Assembly: GCA_964036295.1 (NCBI GenBank)
Contig: OZ038464.1
Coordinates: forward strand, 22,890,008 to 22,954,007
Reading direction: 5' to 3'
Source: Plumapathes pennacea
Lineage: Eukaryota; Cnidaria; Anthozoa; Antipatharia; Myriopathidae
DNA: 64,000 nucleotides
This document shows positions 47,901-60,600 of this stretch, one piece after another; within the stretch, counting starts at the first letter, position 1; each line of letters begins with the position of its first letter. The translations under genes were made by a program, and so were the position numbers. Below the pieces are notes generated by a model, which did no database searches, was not told the DNA's origin, and saw nothing but the letters and a program-made list of their open reading frames with translations.

Positions 47901-50900
47901 TGTTTTGCAGCCGAGTCACCAAAGCATGGGGATATTATCTGTGGTCACACCGTTACATGTACATAACTTCTTCTGGCGCAGAATCATCTCCCAGAATCAG
48001 TTTTTCTTTCTCTTCTGGCAAATGGTACACGCAAAAGAGTGTTGTGAACGGGAAAAATGTGAAAATTTACATTGATGACAAACTGGTGAAAGAAATAACA
48101 ATGTCAGGAGAAGAAGCTGATTCGAAAACTGACAACTATGTTGGGTTGTGGTGCCATAATACAATGCGCACTAGAGGAGACAATTTTAAGGTCACTGCAG
48201 GTATAGTGAAAATGTTGTGTGTGTATATATCTGTGTGCGTGGGTTTTTGTAAGTGCGTACTTGTATGACTGTCAGTGCATCTATGACCGTACTGTACGTA
48301 CGTGTGCGCTAGTGTATGCAAGTTTGTATGCGTGCGTTTTGTGTGTGTATGTCACACTATGTAAAACTTTTTCCCAGCTACACATGTTCATCCACTACAG
48401 CTGCCTATTTTGTTCCATCAGTAACTTGTCCTCAGCTGTCCCTATCCGGCGGTGTGCACGTAGGCCCCAGCAATTGTGCTCAAAGCGACAGTCGTATTGG
48501 TACAATGTGCTCCTTCTCATGCGCACGTGGCTATCGTCTGATTGGTCCACCTTCTTTAAACTGCACCGGTAACGGCGCCTGGACTGACCAATCAGCTAAC
48601 GTTACCTGCAGAGGTAGGTTCAAAGATTATTTCAGTTTCATTAGGTGTTGTCATGCAATAACTCCTTTCTTTCAACTGTGTTCTGGCACGAAGGACTACG
48701 GTATGAGGCAAGTCGCTGAGATAAGTGTACTGTAAAGATTAATGGGACTCAAACCAACTACAAGTTTGCATTTATCTTAGGCAATTATAATTTTGATAAG
48801 AATACGCTAGAACCTTCCGTAAGCGACCACCCTTCGTTCGGTATTTAGTAGTCGCTAACGGGAATTTCTCACCATGAAGGCCTGAGTGAGATCCAGCTTT
48901 GAGTCACAACCAGTGTCAAATAATGGAGTTTTCTTGAGTGAATAACACCTGGAGTTTTAAGAAATCAACCTTGTGTCCTGTTGCAATTTATATTACACAT
49001 GTTATTTGTCTGGTCCGGTTTCTGCAAGGAAGTTAGTCTTTTCTGCGAAAATTGCTCTTTGGAAGCATAGGGTGGTCGCATAATACCGGAGGCGAAAAGC
49101 AATAGAAAAAATCAAACGGTGGTCGCGGTCGCTTACGAGAGGTTTCACTAATAGTAATTTGACTGAGAAACCAATCGGTAATTTGGTTACTGGTCGCTTA
49201 CAGAAGGTGGTCTCTCAGGCAGGCATGTCAATTTATTTGTTTTGTGCATAAGAAGGATTTTATAAGGTCGCCATTATACCCATTTTATTCTTTTTTTTTT
49301 TCTCCTCAGATATTGACGAATGTTTGGCAGACAACGGAGGCTGTAGCCACTTGTGCACCAACACTCCTGGGGCATACCGCTGTACATGTCCAGACCCAGA
49401 ACTCGGTCTTGCTGCTGATAATCACACGTGTAAAGGTAAACGTTTTATTTCGTCAGCATTACCAAATTGCAGGTAACCAGTGCTCGAATGTTCTCTTGGA
49501 CGACTTCAAATATTAGTCTGATCGTCCGGGACAAAATTATCGGGCAACCCAAGAAGAATCCTGATATAATTTTTGTCTTCAGGTATTCGTCGGAATACTG
49601 AGCAAAAATAAAACGTCCCCATATGGAAACATTTCCTGTATCTGTCGAGTCAAATGTACATGTTCTCACGCATGCTTCGTTCGGTCATGATAGTAAATCT
49701 GAAAATAGTGTCAATTAATTTTTACTGTCCGTGATGGTTCCATTGGATACGATGACCTTTTTGTGTAGGTTGACACGTTCATCTGTTTTAGCTGACGGAG
49801 TGACAGTCAATTGTGGAAAGGACGACATGTCAATCACTCTGCCCAAGTCCCTCCTCCGCGGTCTGGACCGTCATCATCTTCGTCTCCTGAACACCTCTTG
49901 CCAGACCACCGAAACTGCCTCTCACTACACACTCGAAACACCGCTGACTGGTTGTGGCACCACCAGCAGGCACACTAACGCAGCAGTAGTCTACAGCAAT
50001 AAAGTCGTCGAAATGCCAGTCTCCCAGGAAGATATTATCACACGCGTGCGAGAGATCGAGATTCCTTTCCATTGTTACTATGGTAACGATGGAGTCGTAT
50101 CAGCTGTGGGTTTTAAACCGAGCAACAAGAAACTCGTGTTCTTAGAGAACGGACAAGGAAACTTCTCGCTATCCCTTGATATTTTCCCTGATAAGCGATT
50201 CGTAGTTTCTTACAAAAACGCCGACTTCCCCGTTGATGTTGTGTTGAGACAGCGGTTGTACTTCCAAGTGTCTGTGTCGTCAGCAGACAAACGACTGTCC
50301 ATCATGGCGGACAGATGCTTTGCGACCCCAACTCAGGACAGCAATGGACCCACAAAATACGTGCTCATTAGCGGCGGGTGAGTTTAACTGTAATAGGTCT
50401 GGGCCCGATTGTTCAAAACTTGCTTAAGCAAGCCCAGGATTAACCAAACCAGCACACTACAGAGTTATGACCAAAGATTCACTGAAAAGTATGTTTTACA
50501 TTCCGACGATGCTGTGTTATTAGCATAACTTCTCATTTTCAGACACAAATATGCCACAAAAGTTTAGATCTAATTCATGATTAACCGGCTAAGTAATCTA
50601 ACTTTGAAAAACCGGGCCTAGAACTGTACCCCAACGGACAGGAGCAGGCGTTTCGAATTTGCCTGGTTTCGTGCGCGAAAATTAGTTGGTCTCATTGGTC
50701 TCACTACAAATGGATTTAAAATGCACTGTTGAGCAGGTTATTTGATAATTAACAGCCATCATCATCAAATCGAGTGTTATCATAAAATACCCTTAATATT
50801 CTGTCCGCTTTTGTCGTGAAACATCATCTACATAAATTCCATCAGATCAGGTGTTCACCTCAGAAAAGGCGATCTCCCGGATGTAAATGTAAACATGAGC

Positions 50901-51841
50901 TCATTTAATTTCCACATTCAGTCTGTTTTTTTTTTTTTTTTTTTTTTTCCTAACTTGTGACTTACCGTACATGTTATGTGAATACTTTTTGTTGTTTCAC
51001 TTTAGCTGTTCCAGAGATGACACCCTCAAGTTTCATTCACCGCCTTCTACCAACAAACAACGCTTTAGTGTGGAGGCCTTCAAGTTCATCGCCGATCATT
51101 CCCTGGTCTTCGTTCATTGTCACGTTAAAATCTGCAACGCTACTGACCCCAACTCCGGATGCGTCAGGAGATGCCCATCACGTGGTAAACGTGCCGCTGA
51201 TCACATGCTACGTGATGAAAAGCCGCTGTACTCACTATCTGAAGGACCTTTTTTCCTGAACCAAGAGGATAGTGAAGACGAACCAGCATTCAACCTCGTC
51301 AGCAATGGTAAGTTGTCAAGGGAGAACTCATTTTGAACACCCTTTCGAATGTTTATCAATGCCTAAAGAAAAGTGTGTTTAAGTTTAGTAAAATGTGCTG
51401 CGACGACGAATGTTTGAACTCATGGCGACCGTGTTTTGGGGTTGCCTCAAATTTACTTTAATCTCGACCATTCGACCTTCTCACAAAGAAACAACTGCTC
51501 ACTGAACCAGAACGTATCATTTTCTTTAACTGTTACATTTGAAAAGTAGTATGTTGTACATACGCAATTCCTTCGCATTTCCCCATTAAGTTCTCTCTCT
51601 CTCTCTACACACACACAACCCACCGCGACAAAACGTGGCTTGCAGTTTTTAAGGCAGGCAACATTATTACAAATATTTTCGTTGCTAAAATCTATTCTGT
51701 GCCTTCCTACCATGCACAGGGTCCTCCACTGCCCTCCTGCTGGTTGCGCTGTGTGTGATTTGTTTGGCCGGGGTGGCCATCATGGTGCGCAACATGAAAC
51801 TGCGCAAGAAAAACGAAGGTTACACCTTACTTCATGAGTGA
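44962..51841 (+). CDS. ZP gene A': jelly-roll/sushi/EGF/ZP/TM matrix protein
   Basis: Nine exons: 44962-45031, 46649-46786, 47616-47700, 47911-48200, 48422-48613, 49310-49435, 49792-50377, 51006-51307, 51720-51841; 636 aa, all phases consistent. Order: signal peptide (1-23), about 170-residue region ending in the jelly-roll signature ([30 protein letters not shown]), sushi (about 195-258), one EGF (259-300), ZP domain (301 to about 550), furin site RGKR (555-558), family motif [10 protein letters not shown] ([17 protein letters not shown]) and a cytoplasmic tail ending GYTLLHE, which contains a YxxL-type sorting motif. Closest relative is gene A; their ZP exons are the same length (586 nt). 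A' has one EGF where A has two and lacks the exon 2 of A. All acceptors are AG, including the one altered in A. Confidence 0.88.
45397..45636. mobile_element. MITE-like element, family 2
   Basis: Begins GGGCCCGGTTTTTCAAAGCA and ends as near-complement GAACAACCGGGCCC; internal GATTAGGCTAATCCTGGATTAG. In the first intron of A'. Same family as 32285-32431. Confidence 0.6.
46025..46194. mobile_element. Foldback inverted-repeat element in intron 1 of A'
   Basis: Arms begin AAACTACTTTTGGC and end GCCAAAAGTAGTTT, and continue through GAAATATGCACGGATAATTG and GATAATATCTGTTCC-type pairs to a GAGAGCGAAGCTC centre. About 80 bp per arm with a few mismatches. No coding capacity. Confidence 0.65.
46413..46440. 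repeat. Perfect 12-bp-arm hairpin
   Basis: ATAACGTCCGCT, a CACG loop, then AGCGGACGTTAT. It stands alone between a foldback element and exon 2 of A'. Could be a relic of a mobile-element end. Confidence 0.6.
47412..47547. mobile_element. Imperfect inverted-repeat element in intron 2 of A'
   Basis: The outer arms AATAATTATTG...CTCGGTT and the matching CAACCTCGTCCAATTATT, and inner arms GTGATTTGCCAGTG and CACTGGCAAATCAC (exact 14-bp complement), give a 136-bp foldback-like element next to exon 3. Confidence 0.5.
48808..49210. mobile_element. Dispersed element with GTAAGCGACCACC / GGTCGCTTAC inverted ends
   Basis: ACCTTCCGTAAGCGACCACC on the left is repeated inverted as GGTCGCGGTCGCTTACGAGAGGTTT near 49120-49145 and again as GGTCGCTTACAGAAGGTGGTC near 49192-49212. 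It lies in the intron between the sushi and EGF exons of A'. No coding sequence. Confidence 0.45.
50401..50619. mobile_element. MITE-like element, family 2
   Basis: Begins GGGCCCGATTGTTCAAAAC and ends CTTTGAAAAACCGGGCC. Located immediately after the ZP exon of A', the same relative intron as the 7102-7311 copy in A, although the internal sequences differ. Confidence 0.55.
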
Positions 51842-53200
51842 AGTTAAAGAAACAAGTGTGAGCCTCTACGTTTTGAGTGATCTTTACAGCAAGAACGGTT
51901 TTCCGATAGTTTCAGTAGAGTGTAATTGCTGTGTGATTTTGCATGATCTGCATTTTGACATCACTAAAAGTTAATTGTTATTCAACAAATACAAATTCTT
52001 ACCCGCACCCCCCTCCCCCCGCTCCCACTTCCGATCCCGCTCCTGCTTCCCGCTCAAGTTGCCACCTCCACTCGCAAACCCGCACCCGCTCTTGTCCCGG
52101 CCCCGCTGGCGCTTCCACCCCACTCGCACTCCCGAACTCACATCCCTGCAAGTATACCGCTCCTACTCCCACCCGCGCCGCTCATACTCACACCTATGTA
52201 TCTAGTATACATACAGGGATGAGTGCGATTGGTATACCCACTCGCGCACTCACATTCTTGTAAGTAAACTGAGTTCAGGAGTGGGAGTAGGGGGGGGGGT
52301 AGTGGGAGTAGGAGGAGGTGAGGGGGGGGGGGGGGGGGGTCCCACGGCCGCTCCCGCTTCCGTACCCACACCTCTTCCGCGTAAAGCTCCCGCACACTCG
52401 CACATAATCCACAGCAATTCACAAAATAGTCGCGTTTGATACTGATACACACTAGGAAATATTTCGCTTTTAGTTGAATTTAATTTGGCCACGATATAGC
52501 CAAACAAAATCATTCCAATGCAAATCCCTTATAGCTATGATTATGAGATAATTTGTTGAGGTCAGCGTTTTTACCACTGTGCAGCGCTGTTCAGAGGAAA
52601 CCTCAAGAACGGACTTTCAGGAAGAACACCACTCAGATGATTAATGAATGATAAAAGCTGTACATGATATGCATATAATGAATATCAACATAAATGTGCG
52701 ATCTCTTAACAAAACCTCGATCATGTCCTAAGTTATGTTGAAAAAAGAATACTAAAAACGTCTAGATCAAGCACGAAATTTGTAATTTTGTGTTCAGGTG
52801 CGAGAATTTTTGTAAAAGAAAACTAGTGAATTTAATGATGGTGATGTTCTTCCCTGAAAGTCTACGTTCTTGAAACTTCCTCTGGACGGCGCTGCATACC
52901 AGTAAAAACGCGGACCTTGACAATTAGCTCACCATTGTCAATTCTAAGTTATAACAGCTTAGTATAAATAGGAATAGTTTTGACATATCTTAGTTAACAT
53001 TGGACAATTTTAATTGCGGATTATTAGCTAGAAGTGTTTATCATTAAGAAACGCAATTTTCCTGTGAAGCATTGCGGGACAGGTTTTCTGTTGACTGTAA
53101 AACCTTGGCGAGTTTGTAGAAACAATGCCCATTTGGAGCGCTATCAAACGGCATTAAATTCAACGGACAACTGACATTTTTCGACCAACTGCAGGACTCT
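51842..53200. other. Intergenic region 3' of A' with GC-rich inverted low-complexity blocks
   Basis: No exon seen. A CCGCTCCCACTCC-type stretch (about 52005-52190) is followed by its loose complement GTGGGAGTAGG (about 52279-52320) and a poly-G run (52322-52339), giving an imperfect foldback. Beyond it is AT-rich unique-looking sequence leading into satellite-related DNA. Confidence 0.5.
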
Positions 53201-53219
53201 CAAGCTATGCGATGTCTTC

Positions 53220-53905
53220 AGGCTAAAACTCAGCTGAAGATAAATAAGACCCATGAATGCTCCCAGGAGCATTTCCTGAAAGTTTTGATAGTTTCTGGTT
53301 TAAATGTTTGCTCAAAATTGGCCAAAGTTTCGAAAAATGACCACTTTTGGGCGAATCTCAGGATCGCATGAAACGTCCAGGAAACGTTCCTTGGAAGTAT
53401 AGAAGTGATATTTTATACAGCAGTTCGTAAGCAATTAGAGAAAATTATCGACAAAAAGATCCCAATTTTTTAACAAAGGAGCCTCGAGTTTTACGTTGTT
53501 TTCTTCTCTATCTCGTCAACAGCTGAAATTAAATATATGTGATATTTCATGCAGCAATTTGTGAGAAATTAGTGCAAATCATCGACCAAAAGATCGCAAT
53601 TTTTGAACAAAGTAACCTCGAGTTTTACGTGGTGTTTCTTCTATATCTCAACAACAGCTACAAATACTAAAGCAACTGTATGCAAAAAGTCTCTTCCTAG
53701 TCCCAGGAAATTTTCCTGAAAGTTTTAAGAGTCTTACAATTTTTTCGAAAATTGGCCATTTTTGGCTGAATCTCAAAATCGCATGAAACTTTCAGAAAGG
53801 TTCCTTGGAGTATGGAGAAGGTTTTGATATGATACACGAGATATTTATTGCAGTAGTTTGTGAAAAAATGGAGCAAATAATCGACAAAAAGATCCCACTT
53901 TTTAA
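53220..53905. repeat. Diverged satellite monomers, left flank
   Basis: About two degenerate monomers share TTTCCTGAAAGTTTTA, CTCAGGATCGCATGAAAC, GGAAACGTTCCTTGGA and ATCGACAAAAAGATCCCA with the 62334-63740 region and, more distantly, with the homogeneous array. The last monomer breaks off at AAGATCCCACTTTTTAA. Confidence 0.6.
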
Positions 53906-54613
53906 GGTCGCCCCACAAAGTGGGGCGAGCTTAAAGGAGCCGCGGTGTCCCCCCAGCCTTCTGTGTCAACAATGATTTTCCAAATAAGGATTTTGTCAAT
54001 TACAAATTTGGGCATGATCGTGTTACGTGTTATAATAGCAGTTCTCCAAGTAGGTTTTGTGCGGGAGTTTTTCTGGAACTCGTTGTCATTCTGGTGGTCA
54101 AGCATTCGAAGTTTGTTTGGTCACTGAGCCTAAAAGTTTCCGCGAATGTAGATTACATTGTAATTATTAAGGCACGAAAATATAACGCCGTTAAACGCTG
54201 AAGACACTGAAATTAATAGTCAAACTGCCATAGCTATACTGTTATCATGAAGTGCAGCCATTTCATTGTTTTTAAACGAAAACGAGCCGCTGAATGAGGG
54301 TACAACAGCAGCTTGTGAACTTGAAATGTTTGACGAACGCTCGCGTTACTATTTAAACGGAGTGGTAAGGGTAATAAAAGTCGATTTATATTCACAAGCG
54401 ACTCGACCAGAGAACTGTCGCATATTCTTTTACGCAAACTTCGAAGATTCTTGGGGAAAAAAAACAACGTCGCTGTCATTTGTTCAAATTGTCATATTCC
54501 ACAGCAATAAAAACTGTACACAAATGGAAGAAGCATAATGCGTGGCCGAACCCGCAGCTTATGTCCTTGAACTTGAAACTCAGCCAAAAGAAGAACGGCA
54601 CAGTTTTCTCTAC
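53906..54613. other. Non-satellite segment between diverged and homogeneous satellite
   Basis: Starts AAGGTCGCCCCAC with a perfect hairpin (CGCCCCAC, AAA, GTGGGGCG; 53909-53927) and runs to the edge of the 334-bp array. The open frames here have no recognisable content. It may be the left part of an inserted element whose right end lies near 62311. Confidence 0.4.
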
Positions 54614-57600
54614 AAAATCGGCAAAAAACCCTGTGCTATAGCCTTAGTATTTTGTCAAAATTCCAAGATTTTTCGACCATCTCAGAATAGCAAGAAACTT
54701 TCAGGAAACGTTCCCGGGACTATGCCGACGGAGTTTGCATAGTTTTTGTAAACTTTTAGCACGCGCGTCGTGAGAAATTAGAGCAAATTACAGCAAATCA
54801 TGCACTAATTAATTCATCACACCTTTCGAGTTAAGCTGTTATATCTCGGCAACGGATAAAGATAGATAAGGAAAATGTATTGCAAAAAGTCTTCTTATAG
54901 TCCAAGGAAGGTTTCCTGAAAGTTTCAAGAGTTTCCAGTTTTTGGCCAAAATCGGCAAAAGAACCCTGTGCTATAGCCTTAGAATTTTGTCAAAATTCCA
55001 AGATTTTTCGACCATCTCAGAATCGCATGAAACTTTCAGGAAACGTTCCTGGGACTATGCCGACGGATTTCGCATAATTTGTGTAAACTTTTAGCACGCG
55101 CGTCGTGAGAAATTAGAGCAAATTACAGCAAATCATGCACTAATTATTTCATCACACCTTTCGAGTTAAGCTGTTATATCTCGGCAACGGATAAAGATAG
55201 ATAAGGAAAATGTATTGCAAAAAGTCTTCTTATAGTCCAAGGAAGGTTTCCTGAAAGTTTCAAGAGTTTCCAGTTTTTGGCCAAAATCGGCAAAAAACCC
55301 TGTGCTATAGCCTTAGTATTTTGTCAAAATTCCAAGATTTTTCGACCATCTCAGAATCGCATGAAACTTTCAGGAAACGTTCCTGGGACTATGCCGACGG
55401 AGTTTGCATAGTTTTTGTAAACTTTTAACCCGCGCGTCGTGAGGAATTAGAGCAAATTACAGCAAATCATGCACTAATTAATTCATCACACCTTTCGAGT
55501 TAAGCTATTTTATCTCGGCAACGGATAAAGATAGATAAGGAAAATGTATTGCAAAAAGTCTTCTTATAGTCCAAGGAAGGTTTCCTGAAAGTTTCAAGAG
55601 TTTCCAGTTTTTGGCCAAAATCGGCAAAAAACCCTGTGCTATAGCCTTAGTATTTTGTCAAAATTCCAAGATTTTTCGACCATCTCAGAATCGCATGAAA
55701 CTTTCGGGAAACGTTCCTGGGACTATGACGACGGAGTTTGCATAGTTTTTGTAAACTTTTAGCACGCGCGTCGTGAGGAATTAGAGCAAAGTACAGCAAA
55801 TCATGCACTAATTAATTCATCACACCTTTCGAGTTAAGCTGTTATATCTCGGCAACGGATAAAGATAAATAAGGAAAATGTATTGCAAAAAGTCTTCTTA
55901 TAGTCCAAGGAAGGTTTCCTGAAAGTTTCAAGAGTTTCCAGTTTTTGGCCAAAATCATCAAAAAACCCTGTGCTATAGCCTTAGTATTTTGTCAAAATTC
56001 CAAGATTTTTCGACCATCTCAGAATCGCATGAAACTTTCAGGAAACGTTCCTGGGACTATGACGACGGAGTTTGCATAGTTTTTGTAAACTTTTAACCCG
56101 CGCGTCGTGAGGAATTAGAGCAAAGTACAGCAAATCATGCACTAATTAATTCATCACACCTTTCGGATTAAGCTGTTATATCTCGGCAACGGATAAAGAT
56201 AGATAAGGAAAATGTATTACAAAAAGTCTTGTTATAGTCCAAGGAAGGTTTCCTGAAAGTTTCAAGAGTTTCCAGTTTTTGGCCGAAATCGGCAAAAAAC
56301 CCTGTGCTATAGCCTTAGTATTTTGTCAAAATTCCAAGATTTTTCGACCATCTCAGAATCGCATGAAACTTTCAGGAAACGTTCCTGGGACTATGTCGAC
56401 GGAGTTTGCATAGTTTTTGTAAACTTTTAGCACGCGCGTCGTGAGGAATTAGAGCAAAGTACAGCAAATCATGCACTAATTAATTCATCATACCTTTCGA
56501 GTTAAGCTGTTATATCTCGGCAACGGATGAACATAGATAAGGAAAATGTATTGCAAAAAGTCTTCTTATAGTCCAAGGAAGGTTTCCTGAAAGTTTCAAG
56601 AGTTTCCAGTTTTTGGCCAAAATCGGCAAAAAACCCTGTGCTAAAGCCTTAGTATTATGTCAAAATTCCAGGATTTTTCGACCATCTCAGAATCGCATGA
56701 AACTTTCAGGAAACGTTTCTGGGACTATGCCGACGGAGATTGCATAGTTTTTGTAAACATTTAGCACGCGCGTCGTGAGAAATTAGAGCAAATTACAGCA
56801 AATCATGCACTAATTAATTCATCACACCTTTCGAGTTAAGCTGTTATATCTCGGCAACGGATAAAGATAGATAAGGAAAATGTATTGCAAAAAGTCTTCT
56901 TATAGTCCAAGGAAGGTTTCCTGAAAGTTTCAAGAGTTTCCAGTTTTTGGCCAAAATCAGCAAAAAACCCTGTGCTATAGCCTTAGTATTTTGTCAAAAT
57001 TCCAAGATTTTTCGACCATCTCAGAATCGCATGAAACTTTCAGGAAACGTTCCTGGGACTATGACGACGGAGTTTGCATAGTTTTTGTAAACTTTTAACC
57101 CACGCGTCGTGAGGAATTAGAGCGAAGTACAGCAATTCATACAGTAATTAATTCATCACACCTTTCGAGTTAAGCTGTTATATCTCGGCAACGGATAAAG
57201 ATAGATAAGGAAAATGTATTGCAAAAAGTCTTCTTATAGTCCAAGGAAGGTTTCCTGAAAGTTTCAAGAGTTTCCAGTTTTTGGCAGAAATCGGCAAAAA
57301 ACCCTGTGCTATAGCCTTAGTATTTTGTCAAAATTCCAGGATTTTTCGACCATCTCAGAATCGCATGAAACTTTCAGGAAACGTTCCTGGGACTATGCCG
57401 ACGGAGTTTGCATAGTTTTTGTAAACTTTTAGCACGCGCGTCGTGAGGAATTAGAGCAAATTACAGCAAATCATGCACTAATTAATTCATCACACCTTTC
57501 GAGTTAAGCTGTTATATCTCGGCAACGGATGAACATAGATAAGGAAAATGTATTGCAAAAAGTCTTCTTATAGTCCAAGGAAGGTTTCCTGAAAGTTTCA

Positions 57601-60600
57601 AGAGTTTCCAGTTTTTGGCCAAAATCGGCAAAAAACCCTGTGCTATAGCCTTAGTATTTTGTCAAAATTCCAAGATTTTTCGACCATCTCAGAATCGCAT
57701 GAAACTTTCAGGAAACGTTCCTGGGACTATGCCGACGGAGTTTGCATAATTTTTGTAAACTTTTAGCGCGCGCGTCGTGAGAAATTAGAGCAAATTACAG
57801 CAAATCATGCACTAATTAATTCATCACACCTTTCGAGTTAAGCTGTTATATCTCGGCAACGGATGAACATAGATAAGGAAAATGTATTGCAAAAAGTCTT
57901 CTTATAGTCCAAGGAAGGTTTCCTGAAAGTTTCAAGAGTTTCCAGTTTTTGGCCAAAATCGGCAAAAAAAACCCTGTGCTATAGCCTTAGTATTTTGTCA
58001 AAATTCCAAGATTTTTCGACCATCTCAGAATCGCATGAAACTTTCAGGAAATGTTTCTGGGACTATGCTGACGGAGTTTGCATAGTTTTTGTAAACTTTT
58101 AACCCGCGCGTCGTGAGAAATTAAAGCAAAGTACAGCAAATCATGCACTAATTAATTCATCACACCTTTCGAGTTAAGCTGTTATATCTCGGCAACGGAT
58201 GAAGATAGATAAGGAAAATGTATTGCAAAAAGTCTTCTTATAGTCCAAGGAAGGTTTCCTGAAAGTTTCAAGAGTTTCCAGTTTTTGGCCAAAATCGGCA
58301 AAAAACCCTGCACTATAGCCTTAGTATTTTGTCATAATTCCAAGATTTTTCGACCATCTCAGAATCGCATGAAACTTTCAGGAAACGTTCCTGGGACAAT
58401 GCCGACGGAGTTTGCATAGTTTTTGTAAACTTTTAACCCGCGCGTCGTGAGAAATTAGAGCAAATTACAGCAAATCATGCACTAATTAGTTCCTCACACC
58501 TTTCGAGTTAAGCTGTTATATCTCGGCAACGGATGAAGATAGATAAGGAAAATGTACTTCAAAAAGTCTTCTTATAGTCCAAGGAAGGTTTCCTGAAAGT
58601 TTCAAGAGTTTCCAGTTTTTGGCCAAAATCGGCAAAAAACCCTGTACTATAGCCTTAGTATTTTGTCATAATTCCAAGATTTTTCGACCATCTCAGAATC
58701 GCATGAAACTTTCAGGAAACGTTCCTGGGACTATGCCGACGGAGTTTGCATAGTTTTTGTAAACTTTTAGCCCGCGCGTCGTGAGGAATTAGAGCAAATT
58801 ACAGCAAATCATGCACTAATTAATTCATCACACCTTTCGAGTTAAGCTGTTATATCTCGGCAACGGATAAAGATAGATAAGGAAAATGTATTGCAAAAAG
58901 TCTTCTTATAGTCCAAGGAAGGTTTCCTGAAAGTTTCAAGAGTTTCCAGTTTTTGGCCAAAATCAGCAAAAAACCCTGTGCTATAGCCTTAGTATTTTGT
59001 CAAAATTCCAAGATTTTTCGACCATCTCAGAATCGCATGAAACTTTTAGGAAACGTTCCTGGGACTATGCCGACGGAGTTTGCATAGCTTTTGTAAACTT
59101 TTAGCCCGCGCGTCGTGAGGATTTAGAGCAAATTACAGCAAATCATGCACTAGATAATTCATCACACCTTTCGAGTTAAGCTGTTATATCTCGGCAACGG
59201 ATAAACATAGATAAGGAAAATGTATTGCAAAAAGTCTTCTTATAGTCCAAGGAAGGTTTCCTGAAAGTTTCAAGAGTTTCCAGTTTTTGGCCAAAATCAG
59301 CAAAAAACCCTGTGCTATAGCCTTAGTATTTTGTCAAAATTCCAAGATTTTTCGACCATCTCAGAATCGCATGAAACTTTCAGGAAACGTTCCTACGACT
59401 ATGCCGACGAAGTTTGCATAATTTTTGTAAACTTTTAGCACGCGCGTCGTGAGAAATTAGAGCAAATTACAGCAAATCATGCACTAATTAATTCATCACA
59501 CCTTTCGAGTTAAGCTGTTATATCTCGGCAACGGATAAAGATAGATAAGGAAAATGTATTGCAAAAAGTCTTCTTATAGTCCAAGGAAGGTTTCCTGAAA
59601 GTTTCAAGAGTTTCCAGTTTTTGGCCAAAATCAGCAAAAAACCCTGTGCTATATATAGCCTTAGTATTTTGTCAAAATTCCAAGATTTTTCGACCATCTC
59701 AGAATCGCATGAAACTTTCAGGAAACGTTCCTACGACTATGCCGACGGAGTTTGCATAGTTTTTGTAAACTCTTAGCACGCGCGTCGTGAGAAATTAGAG
59801 CAAATTACAGCAAATCATGCACTAATTAATTCATCACACCTTTCGAGTTAAGCTGTTATATCTCGGCAACGGATAAAGATAGATAAGGAAAATGTATTGC
59901 AAAAAGTCTTCTTATAGTCCAAGGAAGGTTTCCTGAAAGTTTCAAGAGTTTCCAGTTTTTGGCCAAAATCAGCAAAAAACCCTGTGCTATATATAGCCTT
60001 AGTATTTTGTCAAAATTCCAAGATTTTTCGACCATCTCAGAATCGCATGAAACTTTCAGGAAACGTTCCTGGGACTATGCCGACGGAGTTTGCATAGTTT
60101 TTGTAAACTTTTAACCCGCGCGTCGTGAGGAATTAGAGCAAAGTACAGCAAATCATGCACTAATTAATTCATCACACCTTTCGAGTTACGCTGTTATATC
60201 TCGGCAACGGATGAACATAGATAAGGAAAATGTATTGCAAAAAGTCTTCTTATAGTCCAAGGAAGGTTTCCTGAAAGTTTCAAGAGTTTCCAGTTTTTGG
60301 CCAAAATCAGCAAAAAACCCTGTGCTATAGCCTTAGTATTTTGTCAAAATTCCAAGATTTTTCGACCATCTCAGAATCACATGAAACTTTCAGGAAACGT
60401 TCCTTGGACTATGCCGACGGAGTTTGCATAGTTTTTGTAAACTTTTAGCACGCGCGTCGTGAAGAATTAGAGCAAATTACAGCAAATCATGCACTAATTA
60501 ATTCATCACACCTTTCGAGTTAAGCTGTTATATCTCGGCAACGGATAAAGATAGATAAGGAAAATGTATTGCAAAAAGTCTTCTTATAGTCCTAGGAAGG

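Noticed and set aside
48818-48832. GCGACCACCCTT as a second Gli-binding site
   Set aside because: It is part of a dispersed repeat with GTAAGCGACCACC ends, so chance presence is more likely.
54266-54742. Frames of 66-90 codons left of the satellite array
   Set aside because: No domain or splice context; the second runs into satellite sequence.
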